Positions 7,728 through 17,102 are shown, counted from the first letter of the stretch. The stretch is 48,094 bases of DNA from Candidatus Sulfobium mesophilum (GCA_900302705.1 OUUY01000013.1:1-48094), one strand, 5' to 3'. Made by a program: numbers and translations. The notes: generated from the letters alone by a model not told the origin.

Positions 7728-10217
7728 TTGAAAATGGCTTTTCTTGGTTTGTCCCTTGTGCCGCTGGTGCTATCGGGTATTGTCTTTGCATGGCAGAGCT
7801 ACCGGATTCAGGTGGATCAGTCCGTTCAGCTTCAGCACGAAATCTCGGAAAAGGCGCTGGGACATATCAGGGATTATTTCCGTGATATCGAAGACCAATT
7901 GAGCAACGCAGCTGAGGTCAGCAACATCATTGACCTTGATAGGACGAAGCAGAAGAAGATCCTTTCAACATTATGCTCATACAGGAATAAGTATCACGGT
8001 CATTTTTACGATACCCTTATCCTAATCGACAGGAGCGGCAGGGAGTTGGTCCGTGTATCGAGAGACAGGGTTTATGCTGATAAGGACTTCGAGATAATGA
8101 CAGGGGCTGATGAGTTTCGCGTTCCGATGATGGACGGCAAAATATATTATGGTCCTGTGCTGTTCAACAGGTCGACCGGGGAACCCTTGATGACTATCGC
8201 AACACCTGTATTTGACATTAACAGCGGTCTGCCGAAAGGCGTACTCGTCGGTCGCATCCGGCTCAAAGATACCTGGGGCCTGTTTGCCGGCCTGCATATC
8301 GGTAGTTCGGGGAGTGCGTATCTTCTCGACGGGACTGGTCAGGTTATTGCCCACAGGGACGCCTCCGTGGTGTTGAAGGGAACTTTTTTCCCGGTCAGTG
8401 GGAACAATGTCCGAAGCGGATTGACAGGCCTGAAATCGGTTATCGACACGAAGGAGATTGTACTTGGAGGCCAAAGACTTTTTCTTGTCACCGAAAGGCC
8501 TGCTGCGGAGGCTCTTGCCATGCCGTCTCGCAGTGCGGGTATTATTGGTGTTTTCTTTATGGTTGCACTGTCGGGAACTGTCGTGGTTGGACTTCTTGTC
8601 AGGCGACAGGTCATAGGCCCCATCGAATCTCTTGCCGATACCGTCCAGGCAATCAGCGGAGGTGACCTGGCCCGTCGCGCTCAACATCCTGTCGAAGATG
8701 AAATCGGCGTTCTTGTCGACAGCTGTAATACCATGACAAAACAGCTTATAGGGACAATCGACTCACTGGCTGCGGAGAATGCCGAGCGTAAAAAGGCAGA
8801 GGCTTTGCTGCGGGAGGCTGTGAGGAGGGCCGAGGATGAAAAGGCAAAGTCTGAGGCGATAGTTGCAGGGATTGCCGACGGCCTGAGCATTCATGATACG
8901 GAATGCCGGGTGCTGTACCAAAACCGGCTGCATAAGAGCTGGTTCGGGGACCGGGTCGGAGAACACTGCTACAAGGCTTATGATAACAGAGAGGTTATTT
9001 GCTCTGGATGTCCCATGGCTCTTACCCTGCGCGATGGGCAATTGCACGCAGCGGAAAGGGCCGAGGCGACACATGGTGGGTTGATTTATCTTGATGTTGC
9101 CGCCTCCCCCCTGAAAGATGCTGACGACCGTATAACGGCGGTGATCGAAATATCGCGAGATGTTACGGAGCGCAGGAGAGCGGAAGAAACTATACATGAG
9201 GTGCAGGAAAGACTGGTCGCGGTACTTGATGGACTCGAGGCCATCGTTTATGTCGCCGATATAGAGACAAAAGAAATTCTGTTCATTAACAAATATACGC
9301 GGGAGATGTTCGGAGACGTCTGCGGCAGGATTTGCTGGCAGGCGTTACAGTCCGGGCAGAACGGACCCTGCGACTTCTGCGCATGTGTGGGATCGCTCAC
9401 ATCAGAAGGGATGCCTGGGGGGGCAGGAATCTGGGAGCACTGCAATACAATCAACGGTAGATGGTATTATATCCAGGATAAAGCGATCAGGTGGGTGGAC
9501 GGCCGAATGGTCCGGCTTACAGTTGCCACTGATATAACTGGCCGCAAGGAAGCTGAGGAGAGGATAAAGGCTTCTCTTTTGGAAAAAGAGCTGCTTTTAA
9601 GGGAGATCCATCACAGGGTCAAAAATAATATGCAGGTCATTTCCAGCCTTCTTGACATTCAGGCCTGCCAGGTCGCGGACAAGGCTGTCTCCGGGATGTT
9701 CGGCAAGAGCCGTGACCGGATCCGGTCGATGGCGCTCATTCATGAAAAGCTGTATGAATCAGATGACATGGGGAAGATCGATTTTGCGGAATATCTCAGG
9801 GACCTTACTGATTATGTCCGCAACCTCTATGCGATGGATCCGGACGCGGTTGCACTTGACATAAATGTCGGCGCCGTGCGGCTGGATATCAATACGGCGG
9901 TCCCTGTTGCGCTGATCGTTCATGAGCTCTTTTCAAATGCTCTTATACATGCTTTTCCATCCGGAGGAGACTGCAGGATCCGTATAAATCTCTCTTCTGA
10001 TGAAACCGGGAAGTTTACCCTTGTTGTCGCCGATAATGGGTCAGGGTTTCCGGCGGATGTAGACCCTGTAAAGCCGGATTCGCTCGGCATGCAGTTGGTG
10101 AATACCCTTGTGCGGCAGCTCAAAGGAGAAATCGAGATCGACAGAGGCCGCGGGACGGCATTCAAAATCACCTTTTGGCAGCTTGAACAAAAGAAAAGGA
10201 GAAAAACTGGTGCCTAA
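7728..10217 (+). CDS. dCache-HAMP-PAS-PAS histidine kinase (HisKA_2 type)
   Basis: A membrane sensor kinase of about 830 aa. TM1 is at the N terminus, a periplasmic dCache-like domain spans ~30-265 (DTLILIDRSGRELVRVSRD, VPMMDGKIYYGPV), TM2 ~269-290, HAMP ~290-345. Two PAS domains have cysteine clusters (CYKAYDNREVICSGC; CWQALQSGQNGPCDFC). A HisKA_2 box [20 protein letters not shown] carries the acceptor His, followed by a HATPase (VHELFSNALIHAF, VADNGSGF). TTG 7728 has AGGAG nearby, and ATG 7734 is possible. A perfect AGGAGG at 7681-7686 instead points to an in-frame CTG at 7692, adding a basic stretch (RGRIRRRLK). Its stop overlaps the next gene by 8 bp; that LuxR-type response regulator is its likely phosphotransfer partner. 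Confidence 0.9.
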   Translation: MKMAFLGLSLVPLVLSGIVFAWQSYRIQVDQSVQLQHEISEKALGHIRDYFRDIEDQLSNAAEVSNIIDLDRTKQKKILSTLCSYRNKYHGHFYDTLILIDRSGRELVRVSRDRVYADKDFEIMTGADEFRVPMMDGKIYYGPVLFNRSTGEPLMTIATPVFDINSGLPKGVLVGRIRLKDTWGLFAGLHIGSSGSAYLLDGTGQVIAHRDASVVLKGTFFPVSGNNVRSGLTGLKSVIDTKEIVLGGQRLFLVTERPAAEALAMPSRSAGIIGVFFMVALSGTVVVGLLVRRQVIGPIESLADTVQAISGGDLARRAQHPVEDEIGVLVDSCNTMTKQLIGTIDSLAAENAERKKAEALLREAVRRAEDEKAKSEAIVAGIADGLSIHDTECRVLYQNRLHKSWFGDRVGEHCYKAYDNREVICSGCPMALTLRDGQLHAAERAEATHGGLIYLDVAASPLKDADDRITAVIEISRDVTERRRAEETIHEVQERLVAVLDGLEAIVYVADIETKEILFINKYTREMFGDVCGRICWQALQSGQNGPCDFCACVGSLTSEGMPGGAGIWEHCNTINGRWYYIQDKAIRWVDGRMVRLTVATDITGRKEAEERIKASLLEKELLLREIHHRVKNNMQVISSLLDIQACQVADKAVSGMFGKSRDRIRSMALIHEKLYESDDMGKIDFAEYLRDLTDYVRNLYAMDPDAVALDINVGAVRLDINTAVPVALIVHELFSNALIHAFPSGGDCRIRINLSSDETGKFTLVVADNGSGFPADVDPVKPDSLGMQLVNTLVRQLKGEIEIDRGRGTAFKITFWQLEQKKRRKTGA

Positions 10218-11448
10218 GACTCGGATCATGATCGTTGAGGATGAAAGTATCACCGCAATGGGTCTCGAAAAAAGATTGACGAAACAAGGATATGAGGTGG
10301 TTGGCGTCGTCGCCTCTGGCGAGGAGGCTGTCCAGCGCGCGGAAAAAACGTCGCCTGACCTTGTGCTGATGGATATTATGCTTGAAGGGGAGATGGACGG
10401 GGTGGAGGCTGCCGGACGCATCACGACGAGTCTCGATGTCCCAATTATATATCTTACTGCCTATGCCGACGAAAATACGCTTCTCAGGGCAAAGGTCACG
10501 CAGCCTTTTGCGTATCTTCTGAAGCCTTTCCAGGAGAGGGAGCTGCTTGTAACGATCGAGATGGCCCTTTATAAGCACGAGATGGAGAAGAAACTGAAAA
10601 GAAGTGAACAATGGCTTTCAGCTACGCTGAAGTGTATAGGAGATGCTGTTGTGGCCACTGACGAATCAGGGTCGCTGGTTTTTATGAATCCCATTGCTGA
10701 GGAACTGACCGGCTGGAAGCATGAAGATGCGATGGGCAGAAATGTGGCGGAGATCTGCAATATAGTCGATGAAAAGACGCGCGCTGCTAAAATGGGAGAA
10801 CTGTTGGAAATGATCGGCAGAGATGCCGGGGCTCATGTAAGCAGTGGTGCGGTTCTTATCGACAAAAACGGCAGGGAACTTTTCATTGATGAGACGGTTT
10901 CGGCCATAAGGAAGGAGGGCGGCATCATGGGAGGAATAGTGCTGGTCTTCCGTGATGTCACTGAGCGGAAACGGATGGAAGCGGCTATCCTGGAATCGGA
11001 GAAAACGATGAGGAAACAGTCCGAGGAACTCATCGAAAGCAACATGGCCCTGAAGGTCTTGCTGAAGCAGATCGAAAATGATAAAAGGATCATGGAAGAG
11101 AAGATTTTGTCCAATGTCAATAAACTTATCTTACCCTATATAGAAAGACTCAAAAGGAACAGGTCCATGTCGGATGAACTGGCCTATCTTAATATCCTTG
11201 AGGCGAATGTGAAAGAGATCGTCTCCCCCTTTTCGGTCAGGATGTCGTCCGCTTTAATCTGCCTTACTCCAAAGGAGCTTCAGGTGGCCAATCTTATCAG
11301 AGAGGGCAGAGAGAACAAGGAAATTTCTGAGATATTGAACATGTCGCTGGAGACGGTTAAGACCCACAGGCAGAACATCAGGAAGAAATTAAATATCTAT
11401 GCCAAGCGGGTCCATCTCAGATCATACCTTTTATCCTTCCAGGAATAG
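10210..11448 (+). CDS. REC-PAS-LuxR response regulator
   Basis: The chosen start is GTG 10210, preceded by AAAAGGAG with 8-nt spacing and overlapping the kinase gene's end by 8 bp. The product has 412 aa. A receiver domain (1-~125) has MIVEDES, the acceptor Asp in LMDIML, LTAYAD and LLKPF. A PAS domain follows (~135-250), then a helical linker (EELIESNMALKVLLKQIEN), and a C-terminal LuxR/FixJ helix-turn-helix (~345-412; LTPKELQVANLIREG, MSLETVKTHRQNIRKKL). It is probably phosphorylated by the upstream dCache kinase and binds DNA. The shared elements A-H are an attractive but untested target. A longer frame upstream exists, but it overlaps kinase coding sequence and is not needed. Confidence 0.9.
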   Translation: MPKTRIMIVEDESITAMGLEKRLTKQGYEVVGVVASGEEAVQRAEKTSPDLVLMDIMLEGEMDGVEAAGRITTSLDVPIIYLTAYADENTLLRAKVTQPFAYLLKPFQERELLVTIEMALYKHEMEKKLKRSEQWLSATLKCIGDAVVATDESGSLVFMNPIAEELTGWKHEDAMGRNVAEICNIVDEKTRAAKMGELLEMIGRDAGAHVSSGAVLIDKNGRELFIDETVSAIRKEGGIMGGIVLVFRDVTERKRMEAAILESEKTMRKQSEELIESNMALKVLLKQIENDKRIMEEKILSNVNKLILPYIERLKRNRSMSDELAYLNILEANVKEIVSPFSVRMSSALICLTPKELQVANLIREGRENKEISEILNMSLETVKTHRQNIRKKLNIYAKRVHLRSYLLSFQE

Positions 11449-11557
11449 TATATTTCTCCTGATAATATCCCCCCGCCGATCCATGGCCGGCTTCGCCTGC
11501 AATATCGCCTAAGTTTTTGATAATACCCGGAAAAATCTCCAACCATATTTGAGGAAG

Positions 11558-11624
11558 TACTATTTCCACTCCCTCATTACTAGCTATTTAGACCTACTTT
11601 ACTGTTACTGCCGCTCATAATATC
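11558..11624 (+). promoter_or_regulatory. recurrent upstream element, copy B
   Basis: TACTATTTCCACTCCCTC (11558-11575) is followed by CTAGCTATTTAGACCTACTT (11580-11599) and a -10-like CATAATATC (11616-11624). It precedes the HD-GYP gene. The downstream words AGAGGCAGAATCT are shared with copy G. Confidence 0.6.
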
Positions 11625-11660
11625 TTAATGAAAGAGGCAGAATCTTCTGAGGATAGTATT

Positions 11661-13658
11661 ATGCATTTAAAGCAAAGCGCAGGAAGCTTGAAAAAAGCGG
11701 CATTACGCAGAAAAAATAGCGATCTGGAAAGCGGAAAGGAGGTCAAAATCGGAGAGAGGGAAATGCCGGGAAAGATAAAGTTTCCTCCATATCTTGCCGA
11801 GGAGGCATTGATGGCAGTCAAGGAGCCGCTCAACATTGTCGACAGCGACTACCGCATCATCTGGGTCAATGAGGCCAAGGCCCGTCTTCATAATTTACAA
11901 GTGGAGGCTGTGGTCGGAAAACACTGCTATGAAGTTTTCCAAAGAAGTCCTGAGCCCTGTGATGACTGCCAGGTGGCTGAAACCCGCACGACTGGCAAGC
12001 CCAGCACAAGGGAGCGCTTCAGTTGCAGGCCGGACAACGGCCGCGTCTGGACCGAAACCAGTACCTGGCCTGTTTTTGACCATCAGGGCAAAGTTATCTT
12101 TGTCGTAGAGTTTTCCCGCAATATTACAGAGCGAAAGATGGCCGAGGAATCGACGCATGCCGCCAATTTATTCCAGCAGGCCGTTATCGACGGCCTGCCC
12201 GACCCGGTAATGGTAATAGACGCCGATCACAACATAAAATTGATGAACAAGGCGGCGCGCGAAACTTGTGTCGATAATGACACGGCTAATGGGTCTTTGC
12301 GCTGCTATGCAGTCTCCCATAAGAGAAGTGTCCCCTGCAGTGATCATGCGCATCCCTGTCCCCTCGATAAGGTCAGGGAGTCGGGCCGGACTTGTACCGT
12401 TGTGCACGAGCATCGCTCACCAAACGGCGAAAAACGGACTATAGAGGTAACGGCCTCACCCTGGCCTGATACCGACGGAGCTTTCAGGGGGATCATAGAA
12501 ACAACAAGGGACATCACCGTGAAGATAGCGGGTGAGCACGAATTGGCGCTGCTTCATGCTGAGACCGAAAGGCGGTTGCAGCACCTTACCGCACTGCGCT
12601 CCATCGATATGGCTATAAGCTCCAGTCTCGACCTTCGGGTCACCCTCGATGTCTTCCTTGATCAGGTCACCTCAAACCTGCACGTTGACGCGGCGGCAGT
12701 GCTTCTTTATCAGGAGCACAGTCAGACCCTGGAGTATACTGCCAGCCGGGGTTTTCGCACGAGGACCATCTGCCGCACCTGGCTGCAGATGGGCGAGGGC
12801 TTTGCCGGTCAGGCGGCCCTGGAGAGACGTGTCATACATATCCCGGACCTGGGGACGGTCAGATGCTTCAAAGGGCTTAAGGAGGCAGGAGAGCAATTTG
12901 AGGCATACTTTGCGGTGCCTCTTATTTCCAAAGGTCAGGTTAAGGGGGTGCTTGAGGTTTTTCACCGTGGTCCCATCCGCGCCGAGCCTGAATGGCTCGA
13001 TTTTTTGGAGGCCCTGGCGTTACAGGCATCCATCGCAATAGAAAATGCAGCCCTCTTTAATAATCTGCACCGCTCAAATATCGAGCTCAGCCTTGCGTAT
13101 AACTCGACCATTGAGGGGTGGGCCAGGGCTCTTGACATGCGGGATAAAGTAACCGAGGGACATTCCCAGCGTGTCGCTGTTGCGACCAGTCAGATAGGAC
13201 GCGCCATGGGCATTAAGGATGAGGAACTCGTCCATGTTTACAGGGGAGCCCTGCTGCACGACATAGGCAAGTTATGCATCCCGGACAGCATACTTTTTAA
13301 GCCGGGCCCGTTGAATGAGGACGAATGGAAGATCATGCGCCGCCATCCGGTGGTTGCCTATGATCTTCTGTCGACTATCCCCTATCTGAGGCTGGCTCTT
13401 GACATACCGCATTGCCACCACGAGAAGTGGGATGGTACCGGTTATCCTATGGGGTTGAAGGGGGAGGCCATTCCACTGTCAGCCCGCATCTTTTCCGTCG
13501 TTGATGTCTGGGACGCGCTGCGGTCAGATCGCCCCTATCGCGGCGCCCTGTCCGAAGATGAGGTGTTCAGGTATATAAGGTCGCAGGCGTCCATTCATTT
13601 TGATCCGAAGGTGGTGACCGCCTTTTTTGACAGCGGGATAGGAAATGGCGGTTTCTGA
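11661..13658 (+). CDS. PAS-PAS-GAF-HD-GYP c-di-GMP phosphodiesterase
   Basis: A soluble protein of about 665 aa. PAS1 (~45-155) has CYEVFQRSPEPCDDC, PAS2 (~170-290) has CYAVSHKRSVPCSDHAHPC, and a GAF domain spans ~310-465. The HD-GYP domain (~480-660) has the HD pair and KL of LLHDIGKLCIPD, then PHCHHEKWDGTGYP and VVDVWDAL, so the metal-binding and GYP residues look intact. It is predicted to hydrolyse c-di-GMP to pGpG or GMP. The start at 11661 is chosen for its GAGGAT site 6 nt upstream. An earlier ATG at 11628 lies at the expected transcription start of element B and has no ribosome site. No membrane segment is seen, so input is cytoplasmic. Confidence 0.9.
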   Translation: MHLKQSAGSLKKAALRRKNSDLESGKEVKIGEREMPGKIKFPPYLAEEALMAVKEPLNIVDSDYRIIWVNEAKARLHNLQVEAVVGKHCYEVFQRSPEPCDDCQVAETRTTGKPSTRERFSCRPDNGRVWTETSTWPVFDHQGKVIFVVEFSRNITERKMAEESTHAANLFQQAVIDGLPDPVMVIDADHNIKLMNKAARETCVDNDTANGSLRCYAVSHKRSVPCSDHAHPCPLDKVRESGRTCTVVHEHRSPNGEKRTIEVTASPWPDTDGAFRGIIETTRDITVKIAGEHELALLHAETERRLQHLTALRSIDMAISSSLDLRVTLDVFLDQVTSNLHVDAAAVLLYQEHSQTLEYTASRGFRTRTICRTWLQMGEGFAGQAALERRVIHIPDLGTVRCFKGLKEAGEQFEAYFAVPLISKGQVKGVLEVFHRGPIRAEPEWLDFLEALALQASIAIENAALFNNLHRSNIELSLAYNSTIEGWARALDMRDKVTEGHSQRVAVATSQIGRAMGIKDEELVHVYRGALLHDIGKLCIPDSILFKPGPLNEDEWKIMRRHPVVAYDLLSTIPYLRLALDIPHCHHEKWDGTGYPMGLKGEAIPLSARIFSVVDVWDALRSDRPYRGALSEDEVFRYIRSQASIHFDPKVVTAFFDSGIGNGGF

Positions 13659-13697
13659 GGCGAAGAGATTTCAGATGCCTTCAGAAGGGGAGAAATA

Positions 13698-15137
13698 ATG
13701 TCAGAAGAAAACATTTGTCCAGATGCAGAGAAACTTGATGGTACTCTGGCCGAAATGGGCGGAAGACGCAGCGAGTCGGCAACGTCCATAACTCATGCCG
13801 GTGACAACGGGCAGGAAATAGGACGCGCCATAGACATCCATTCGGCGCTCTGCTCGATGCTTCAATGTTCTCATGAGGACTCGATAAATAATATCCTGAC
13901 ACACGCACTTCAGCTTATACTTTCTATCCCGTGGCTTGCCTTTGAATCAAGAGGAAGCATCTTTCTCTCCGAGGGCAACGACTCCAAAGGCCTTGTTATG
14001 AAGGTCCAGGCAGGGCTTCCAGAGGCGCTGAGGAAGCACTGCCGGCATGTCCCCCCGGGCACGTGCCTCTGCGGCCGCGCCGCCCTGACTCAGAAAACGC
14101 AATTTGCCGCTTGCCTGGATGAACGCCACGAAATCGAACATGAAGGGATGGGTCCGCACGGACATTACTGCGTGCCCATAGTTTATGGCGGGAAAACGCT
14201 GGGCGTGATAAACGTATACGTCAGAGACGGGCATCTCCGTGACAAAAGGGAGGTGGAATTCCTTAATGCGATGGCCAATGCCCTCGCCTGGACGATCGAG
14301 TACCAGAGGACCAGGACGACTCTTCACGAGAAGGAGTCCCGGCTGAGCAAGATCATGGCGGGGTTTGAGGGGTTTTATTATGTGAGCTCAGACGATTATA
14401 TTATCGAGTTCATGAACGGCAAGTTGATCGAGCGCACCGGGCATGATGCAACCGGAGAGGTCTGCTATAAGATCATGCACAGGCGCAATGCGCCATGTCC
14501 ATGGTGTGAAAAGGACAGGGTGTTAAAAGGCGAGACAACCCGGTGGGAGATGCAGGACCCTCGCGACAACCGCTGGTATTATGTGGTCAACGCGCCTTTG
14601 CGCTGGCAAACCGGCTCTGTCGCGAGACAGTCTGTAATACTGGACATTAGCGAGATAAGGCAGGTAGAGGAGGCGCTGCTCGAATCGGAGAGGCTTCAAA
14701 GGGCCAGGACCCAGGAACTCATGGAAAGCAATGCCGCACTTAAAGAGCTGATGAAGCAGATCGAGCAGGAAAGAAAGGCATTTGAAGGGAGAGTGCTTTC
14801 GGACTTCAGGAAGCTGATCCTGCCTTATATCGGCAAAATCAGAAACTCTGACAAGGAAGCAGACGCGGCCATTTACCTCGATACCCTCGAATTGAACCTG
14901 AAGACAGTCATCTCGTCCTTTTCTCCGGAGCTGTCCCTTGGCTTCGCTGATCTGACACAGAAGGAAAAGCAGATAGCTAATTTAATCAACGAGGGAAAAG
15001 GCAGCGCGGAAATAGCAAAAATTCTCAACATGTCCAGGGAAACGATAAAAAGCCACCGCCAGAATATACGGAGAAAGCTGGGGATAAAGGGCGGCAAGGC
15101 AAACCTGAAATCCTTCATCGCGCTTCATATAAAATAG
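13698..15137 (+). CDS. GAF-PAS-LuxR transcriptional regulator
   Basis: The protein has 479 aa and no receiver domain. A GAF-like domain (~50-200) carries Cys and His at conserved-looking positions (PPGTCLCGRAA, GPHGHYCVPIVYGGKTLGV). A cysteine PAS follows (~218-320; CYKIMHRRNAPCPWC), then a helical linker almost matching that of the 10.2 kb regulator (QELMESNAALKELMKQIEQE), and a LuxR-type HTH (~416-479; LTQKEKQIANLINEG, MSRETIKSHRQNIRRKL). Ligand or redox input to GAF/PAS probably controls DNA binding. The ATG has GGGGAGAA upstream. It lies 40 bp after the HD-GYP gene, likely in the same transcript, and immediately precedes the cytochrome cluster it may control. Confidence 0.88.
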   Translation: MSEENICPDAEKLDGTLAEMGGRRSESATSITHAGDNGQEIGRAIDIHSALCSMLQCSHEDSINNILTHALQLILSIPWLAFESRGSIFLSEGNDSKGLVMKVQAGLPEALRKHCRHVPPGTCLCGRAALTQKTQFAACLDERHEIEHEGMGPHGHYCVPIVYGGKTLGVINVYVRDGHLRDKREVEFLNAMANALAWTIEYQRTRTTLHEKESRLSKIMAGFEGFYYVSSDDYIIEFMNGKLIERTGHDATGEVCYKIMHRRNAPCPWCEKDRVLKGETTRWEMQDPRDNRWYYVVNAPLRWQTGSVARQSVILDISEIRQVEEALLESERLQRARTQELMESNAALKELMKQIEQERKAFEGRVLSDFRKLILPYIGKIRNSDKEADAAIYLDTLELNLKTVISSFSPELSLGFADLTQKEKQIANLINEGKGSAEIAKILNMSRETIKSHRQNIRRKLGIKGGKANLKSFIALHIK

Positions 15138-15208
15138 CTAGTTTTTATCACCCTTTCTTAGTTAATTGATTGTACTCCCCAAACCCCCCGGTCGGGGAGT
15201 AACCTAGA
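15132..15208 (+). promoter_or_regulatory. recurrent upstream element, copy H (divergent)
   Basis: AAATAGCTAGTTTTTATCA then CCCTTT, TTAGTTAATTGATTGTACT and, about 20 bp on, an AT-rich TAACCTAGAAAT match the element layout with more substitutions than the others. It begins inside the last codons of the LuxR-type gene and precedes the tandem tetraheme cytochrome genes, leaving a long leader of about 160 nt. Confidence 0.4.
15173..15201. repeat. inverted repeat TACTCCCC / GGGGAGTA
   Basis: Perfect 8-bp arms (15173-15180 and 15194-15201) enclose a 13-nt C-rich loop. It could terminate the LuxR-type transcript or be a protein-binding dyad inside copy H. No T-tract follows. Confidence 0.5.
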
Positions 15209-15365
15209 AATCATGAGAACTAATAATAACTCTTCCCTCAGGAGTACGACAACAAATGAGGTACAAAACAGAAAGGAGGCAACGGAGACAATAGAAAAAA
15301 AGTCTGTAGGAAGTGGTTTCTTTGTTGAAAGAAGTAATTAGTCACATAACGAAAGGAGAAATGAA

Positions 15366-16157
15366 ATGAAAAAGATGCTGATTCTAATTGTAGCGATGCT
15401 CTTTGTGGCAAGCGCTGCCTACGCGACAATCCCGGGCTCAGCCCATGACCTTAGCCCTGCTGGGCCGGCTATGAATGCCCATGGCACCACTAGCTATCAG
15501 AATACCGATACCCTTGGCATATCGGCATGCCAGTACTGCCATACCCCTCACCAGGCAGATATTTCTGATCAGTCCAGGCCGCTCTGGAACAGGAACATGC
15601 CTGCAGCAGCCAACTTTAAGGTATATGACAGCGGTAACGCAGCTGGTGGTGTAGCAGGCGTAGCCGGTAAGACCCTTTCAGGTACCGACGTTAACCCTCC
15701 GGGCGGTCACTCGCTCTCCTGCATGAGCTGCCATGACGGCGTAACCGGGCTAGGCGACATCCATCTGGGCGGCGACACTATTGGAACCTACGATGGAAAT
15801 CCGGGCGGTATCAAGATGGAAGCCATCTATGCCAACGCGGCCGGCGTTACGGTACCAAGGACCCTCGGGACAGACCTGAGAAGCACCCACCCTGTGGGCG
15901 TTAATTGGCGTGGTATTGCCGCAACGTATGCGGGTCTTGACGCCGGCGCTCCTGCACAGCTTAATGGCGTAAGCAGCGTTTTCACAGTCGGCGCGGGCGC
16001 CATTTACAGGGTCTATGTTGACGGCGCGGATAAGAGGGTTGAGTGCGGTTCATGCCACGATCCTCACGGCAGTGACTATGCCGCAGCTGCTGCGAATTCT
16101 CCGTTCCTTAGGGGCCCAAAGTCATCGATGTGCACGACCTGCCACAGCAGGAAATAG
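15366..16157 (+). CDS. secreted tetraheme c-type cytochrome 1
   Basis: The protein has 263 residues with a signal peptide ending near AYA. Four heme motifs are present (CQYCH, CMSCH, CGSCH, CTTCH), plus extra His in SAHDLS, CHTPHQ, STHPVG and CHDPHG that can supply distal ligands. The pattern SAHDLS...CHTPH...PLWNR...SCHDG...GTDLRSTHPVG...GSCHDPHG recurs in two further proteins here. Family layout and size recall the small tetraheme cytochromes that include filament-forming OmcE-type proteins; that link is inference from memory. The ATG has GAAAGGAG 7 nt upstream. It is followed by a strong hairpin terminator and a close paralogue. Confidence 0.87.
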   Translation: MKKMLILIVAMLFVASAAYATIPGSAHDLSPAGPAMNAHGTTSYQNTDTLGISACQYCHTPHQADISDQSRPLWNRNMPAAANFKVYDSGNAAGGVAGVAGKTLSGTDVNPPGGHSLSCMSCHDGVTGLGDIHLGGDTIGTYDGNPGGIKMEAIYANAAGVTVPRTLGTDLRSTHPVGVNWRGIAATYAGLDAGAPAQLNGVSSVFTVGAGAIYRVYVDGADKRVECGSCHDPHGSDYAAAAANSPFLRGPKSSMCTTCHSRK

Positions 16158-16169
16158 CAACGCTCCGGA

Positions 16170-16197
16170 AAAGGGGTGGAAGAAATTCCACCCCTTT
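16170..16197 (+). terminator. intrinsic terminator after tetraheme cytochrome 1
   Basis: A 12-bp perfect stem (AAAGGGGTGGAA / TTCCACCCCTTT) closed by a GAAA tetraloop, then TTT-rich sequence. Partial read-through into the paralogue downstream is possible because the T-tract is short. Confidence 0.75.
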
Positions 16198-16288
16198 GTC
16201 TTAAGTTCCCCCTCCCTCATAAAAATAGCGCAGCGTGTAGCGTGTAGGGTGTAAGAAGGCAAAATGATAAATAAGGAAAGAGGCACGA

Positions 16289-17080
16289 GTGAAAAAAGCA
16301 GTCATACTAATTTTAGTCTCAACCTTAGCCTTAACCTTATTCGTCGGCGTTGCCTTTGCCTTGATCCCCAATTCAGCTCATGACCTATCAGGAGGGGGAT
16401 TTGCAAACGGAGGGCTTGGGATAAATGCTTGCCAATATTGTCACACCCCTCACCAGGCCAACAACAGAGACAATATTATCAACGGGGTTCAGGTGGATAT
16501 GTCGAGCGTTCCTCTATGGAACAGGTCTTTGCCTACAACTGTTTATAACCTCTACAACAGCGGCGGCAACCCGCCGGGAGCCTGGAAGACCCTCTCCGGC
16601 ACGACGGTGACCCCCCCCGGCGCGCATTCGTTGACTTGCCTGAGCTGCCATGACGGCACAATCGGTTATCGCGATGTTTTATTGGGCGGCGATGCCATTG
16701 GGACCTATCTCGCAAACCATCCCGATCCAAATCCAGCCAATTACATGCCACCCTCCGGAGTCGGCTCCAGGGGGTATATCGGCACAGACCTGAGAAATAC
16801 CCATCCTGTCGGAGTGGTTTACAACGATATCGCCCACAACGCTAATTCGGTGGCAGGGCTTTCGAACGTCAGCGCCGCGCTTAACGGCCTGACAAATATC
16901 TATACAGTAGGAGCAGGCGCCAAATACAGGATCTATGGGGGCACTATAGGCACGGGCAGGGTGGAGTGCGGTTCATGCCATGACCCGCACGGCGACGACT
17001 ATCAGCACGGCGGCGCCAACGCCCCATATCTCAGGGGCGCAAAGGCCGATATGTGTACGGACTGCCATTCGAGGAAATAA
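16289..17080 (+). CDS. secreted tetraheme c-type cytochrome 2
   Basis: A tandem paralogue of the preceding gene, also 263 aa, starting at GTG 16289 with GGAAAGAGG upstream. Signal peptide core is ILVSTLALTLFVGVAFA. The heme motifs are CQYCH, CLSCH, CGSCH and CTDCH, with the same accessory His pattern (SAHDLS, CHTPHQ, NTHPVG, CHDPHG). Both tetraheme proteins end CHSRK. Insertions between motifs 1-2 and 2-3 distinguish it from copy 1. It is probably periplasmic or cell-surface and part of the same electron-transfer cluster. The 131-bp gap before it contains the terminator and a low-complexity GTAGCGTGTAGGGTGTAAG stretch. Confidence 0.87.
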   Translation: MKKAVILILVSTLALTLFVGVAFALIPNSAHDLSGGGFANGGLGINACQYCHTPHQANNRDNIINGVQVDMSSVPLWNRSLPTTVYNLYNSGGNPPGAWKTLSGTTVTPPGAHSLTCLSCHDGTIGYRDVLLGGDAIGTYLANHPDPNPANYMPPSGVGSRGYIGTDLRNTHPVGVVYNDIAHNANSVAGLSNVSAALNGLTNIYTVGAGAKYRIYGGTIGTGRVECGSCHDPHGDDYQHGGANAPYLRGAKADMCTDCHSRK

Positions 17081-17102
17081 TAAAGTATCGGCAGCGGTTT
17101 GT

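Noticed and set aside
8022-8687. Open frame of 221 codons on the minus strand
   Set aside because: It lies entirely opposite the dCache kinase, whose domains are clear. Composition is that of a shadow frame.
15138-15365. CRISPR or tandem-repeat array before the cytochromes
   Set aside because: Only one inverted repeat (TACTCCCC/GGGGAGTA) is present; there are no regularly spaced repeats.
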